Origin: Poecilobothrus nobilitatus
Lineage: Eukaryota; Arthropoda; Insecta; Diptera; Dolichopodidae
Assembly: GCA_947095535.1 (NCBI GenBank)
Contig: OX352774.1
Coordinates: 7,564,001 to 7,628,000 of the forward strand
Length of the DNA stretch: 64,000 bases
Direction of reading: 5' to 3'
Notes under the pieces: model-generated
Told to the model about the DNA's origin: nothing
The model's input: only the letters and a program-made list of their open reading frames with translations
The model's database searches: none
In this document: one piece after another, positions 63,201-64,000 of the stretch
Layout: each line of letters begins with the position of its first letter
Position numbering within the stretch: the stretch's first letter is position 1
Position numbers and translations under genes: made by a program

Positions 63201-64000
63201 GTTTTTATAGATAATTCAATCTAAATCAAAATATAATCTGTAGTTGTATGCAGTATGACTGTACTTTTTTTAAGAAAAGTATTCATTATTTTTATTTCAA
63301 ATGCTGAAAGCAAACTTTTAACTAGTTATATTAATTCACACAAGGTTTCTGTAAATTTATATAAATATAGTACTAGCTGTAAAACTTAAATTTTAGGTGT
63401 TGTCTAAGCAAATCAGTTATGTCCACCACAGAAAAAAAAATCAGTTATGTCCACCACAGAACCAACTGCAAGAACAGTAAAACTTAATTTGCTTTTTTTT
63501 TCATTAATAGGTTATATTACATTATATGACGTACCTAAAATATTGTCTGGTCAAAAAATGTTCTGTGAAAAAGTTGTTGCTCTTTACTTGTGAAAGAACT
63601 TTCTCTTTATAACTTTTTTCCTAATATTTTACTGTTTCAAAATATTAAAAGTAAAAATAGCTCTAGTAGTATGGAGTTTGGGTCTGATGAAAAGTTTTCC
63701 AATTCGAGATATTTACATCCAAATATTATATATGAAATTTAATTGAAATTTGGGCTTTACAGGTGTCTGCAGACCGACAAATACACAGAAAAACAGACAG
63801 ACACCACTCCAAAAACATTTAATCCAGATTTCTACGTAACTGATCTCTTGAAGAGCTAAAACAAATATTTTTTTATAACCATTTCCTAACTAAATTACGG
63901 CAATTTTAAAAATTTTATTACCAAATGAAAAGAATGCTACAGGTAGGTGTTTGTAGGATTTTTGCAATTGTTTATAACTGTAAGTGTTGGATAATTTTAC
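60226..64000. other. AT-rich non-coding stretch
   Basis: No gene or classifiable element seen. It contains a (TA)n run near 61268-61284 and many A/T homopolymers. The small tandem duplication at 63412 is listed separately. Confidence 0.6.
63412..63460. repeat. 21-bp tandem duplication, period 28
   Basis: A 21-bp unit (core TCAGTTATGTCCACCACAGA) at 63412-63432 recurs exactly at 63440-63460, separated by an A run. Confidence 0.85.

Noticed and set aside
1..64000. CRISPR arrays, bacterial operons, rRNA or a functional tRNA gene
   Set aside because: No spaced direct repeats of CRISPR type, no prokaryotic coding density and no rRNA-like sequence. The tRNA-like heads belong to SINEs with target duplications.

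Overview
This is a very AT-rich (roughly 80% A+T by eye) eukaryotic window with no operons, no bacterial-style genes and almost no coding density. The repeats point to an insect, most likely a fly (Diptera): DINE-1/Helentron-like elements carrying (GTCC)n/(GGAC)n runs, a tRNA-derived SINE, and a CR1/L2/Jockey-like LINE whose ORF1 joins a PHD-type finger to an FP25K-like domain. The species cannot be named from sequence alone. The window reads as intergenic or long-intron DNA filled with transposable elements of several ages.

Layout. 0-4 kb: low-complexity DNA with two small tandem duplications. 4.2-5.9 kb: an old unclassified repeat, then a Helitron-like element (5071-5916). 7.5-8.3 kb: wreckage of an RNase H-bearing LINE, with a second RNase H-like relic at 14.5 kb. 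11.35-12.91 kb and 32.51-34.10 kb: two very similar copies of a 1.56-1.58 kb Helentron-like element. 19.68-22.29 kb: a related element on the minus strand whose core has grown into nested tandem repeats; shorter relatives lie at 23.57, 27.73 and 40.16 kb. 27.3 kb: C-terminal zinc-knuckle fragment of a LINE. 34.55-34.66 kb: a full-length U6 snRNA-like gene, minus strand. 36.38-37.65 and 47.58-48.07 kb: further copies of the 5 kb element. 38.5 and 49.0-49.3 kb: two copies of one tRNA-derived SINE in opposite orientations, each with perfect target-site duplications. 44.43-45.02 kb: a MITE with long terminal inverted repeats and TAA target duplications. 49.8-50.2 kb: a possible protein-coding exon (minus), the best candidate for a host gene. 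53.15-58.47 kb: a full-length LINE (minus) with an open endonuclease/reverse transcriptase ORF2 and a damaged ORF1, inserted into a short palindrome. 59.88-60.23 kb: a second small inverted-repeat element. 60.2-64 kb: nothing recognisable.

How the parts work together. The LINE encodes its own endonuclease and reverse transcriptase; this copy has a frameshift and a stop in ORF1, so it is probably not autonomous even though ORF2 reads through. The SINEs, MITEs and Helentron-like elements encode nothing and depend on proteins made elsewhere. The most unusual points are the LINE's location at the tip of an inverted repeat, a third open frame bridging its ORF1 and ORF2 that contains a 237-bp tandem duplication, and the nested tandem expansion inside one Helentron-like copy. 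I found no clearly new biological system.
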